The notes under the pieces were generated by a model that worked only from the letters and a program-made list of their open reading frames with translations, did no database searches and was not told where the DNA came from. 64,000 bases of DNA from Arthrobacter sp. Edens01 (lineage in GTDB: Bacteria > Actinomycetota > Actinomycetes > Actinomycetales > Micrococcaceae), in assembly GCF_001307035.1 (NCBI RefSeq), contig NZ_LKIU01000004.1, forward strand, positions 31,811 to 95,810, in the 5' to 3' direction. Each line of letters opens with the position of its first letter. The first letter of the stretch is position 1. Both the position numbers and the translations under genes were made by a program. Positions 63,775 to 64,000 of the stretch are shown here, one piece after another.

Positions 63775-64000
63775 CTAGAGCGGGCCGGTCCCGAACAGCA
63801 GGCCCAGGGCGTACGTGACTGCGGCAGCACCCAGTCCAATACCGAGCTGGCGCAGTCCGCGCTTGAGCGGGGACGCCCCGGAGAGCAGCCCGACAATTGA
63901 CCCGGTCAGCAGGAGGGCGATGCCCACCAGGACGCAGGAAAGAACGACGGCGGACAACCCGCCCATCCCGAACAGGTATGGCAGGACGGGAATGATGGCG
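63775..64000 (-). CDS. VIT1/CCC1-family metal transporter, C-terminal part (cut by window edge)
   Basis: The last 74 residues of a larger protein running off the right edge. They read PVLPYLF, then a helix (AVVLSCVLVGIALLLTGSIVGLLSG), the conserved PLKRGLRQLGIGLGAAAVTYALGLLFG and a stop. The arrangement of two final helices joined by SPLKRGLRQLGIG is that of bacterial VIT1/CCC1 iron/manganese carriers. The in-frame Met at 63966 is internal, not the start. Metal cannot be determined. Confidence 0.85.
   Translation of the reverse strand, partial: AIIPVLPYLFGMGGLSAVVLSCVLVGIALLLTGSIVGLLSGASPLKRGLRQLGIGLGAAAVTYALGLLFGTGPL

Overview
The window is high-GC actinobacterial chromosome, most like Micrococcaceae (Arthrobacter and relatives). 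This rests on the GC-rich third codon positions, an IdeR-type iron regulator, a standalone GroEL with tandem CIRCE operators, a bacterial XPB helicase with its actinobacterial partner, cyclic-di-AMP riboswitches in front of cell-wall hydrolases, and blocks ordered as in Mycobacterium (DUF3263 with a VirR-like LytR_C protein; XPB with its partner; pcrA with sucC and sucD). The genus is an inference. No phage, insertion sequence, integrase or CRISPR array was seen; this is ordinary core and near-core chromosome.

Layout. 1-4.8 kb: maltose/alpha-glucoside uptake, with a GH13 glucosidase (cut by the window edge) divergent from malE-malF-malG, a LacI-type operator between them, a hairpin after malE, and no malK. 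4.8-15 kb: aldo-keto reductase, CHAD protein, a heme-oxygenase-like protein divergent from an MFS exporter with a related C-terminal domain, flavin monooxygenase, FemX-like aminoacyltransferase, ThrE-type exporter, siderophore-interacting protein and uracil-DNA glycosylase. 15-19 kb: DUF3263/LytR_C pair, cold shock protein, TM2 protein and heat-regulated groEL. 19-24.6 kb: an OmpR-type two-component system and a large LuxR/MalT-type ATPase regulator. 24.9-31.9 kb: XPB helicase and partner, second cold shock protein, DUF3027 protein and an MFS exporter. 31.9-37 kb: serC, ideR, and two cyclic-di-AMP riboswitches controlling an M23 peptidase and two paralogous NlpC/P60-like proteins.

37-43 kb: a molybdenum island (HNH protein, mobA, DUF6457, moeA, an FdhF/YdeP-type molybdoenzyme, fdhD). 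43-51 kb: an orphan sensor kinase with a degenerate receiver, an ABC exporter, tRNA-Arg(CCT), a MarR regulator divergent from an MMPL transporter over a perfect inverted repeat, a membrane protein whose 3' end overlaps mmpL antisense, and an inositol-phosphatase family gene. 51-56 kb: pcrA/uvrD, sucC, sucD. 56-64 kb: sugar porter, secreted alpha/beta hydrolase, secreted unknown protein, zinc alcohol dehydrogenase, a TetR regulator coupled to a 14-helix drug exporter behind a near-perfect operator, and the end of a VIT1/CCC1 metal transporter.

The most informative signals are regulatory: matched ribosome-binding-site helices in the two riboswitches, tandem CIRCE elements, the MarR and TetR inverted repeats, the LacI-type site, and several likely leaderless starts.
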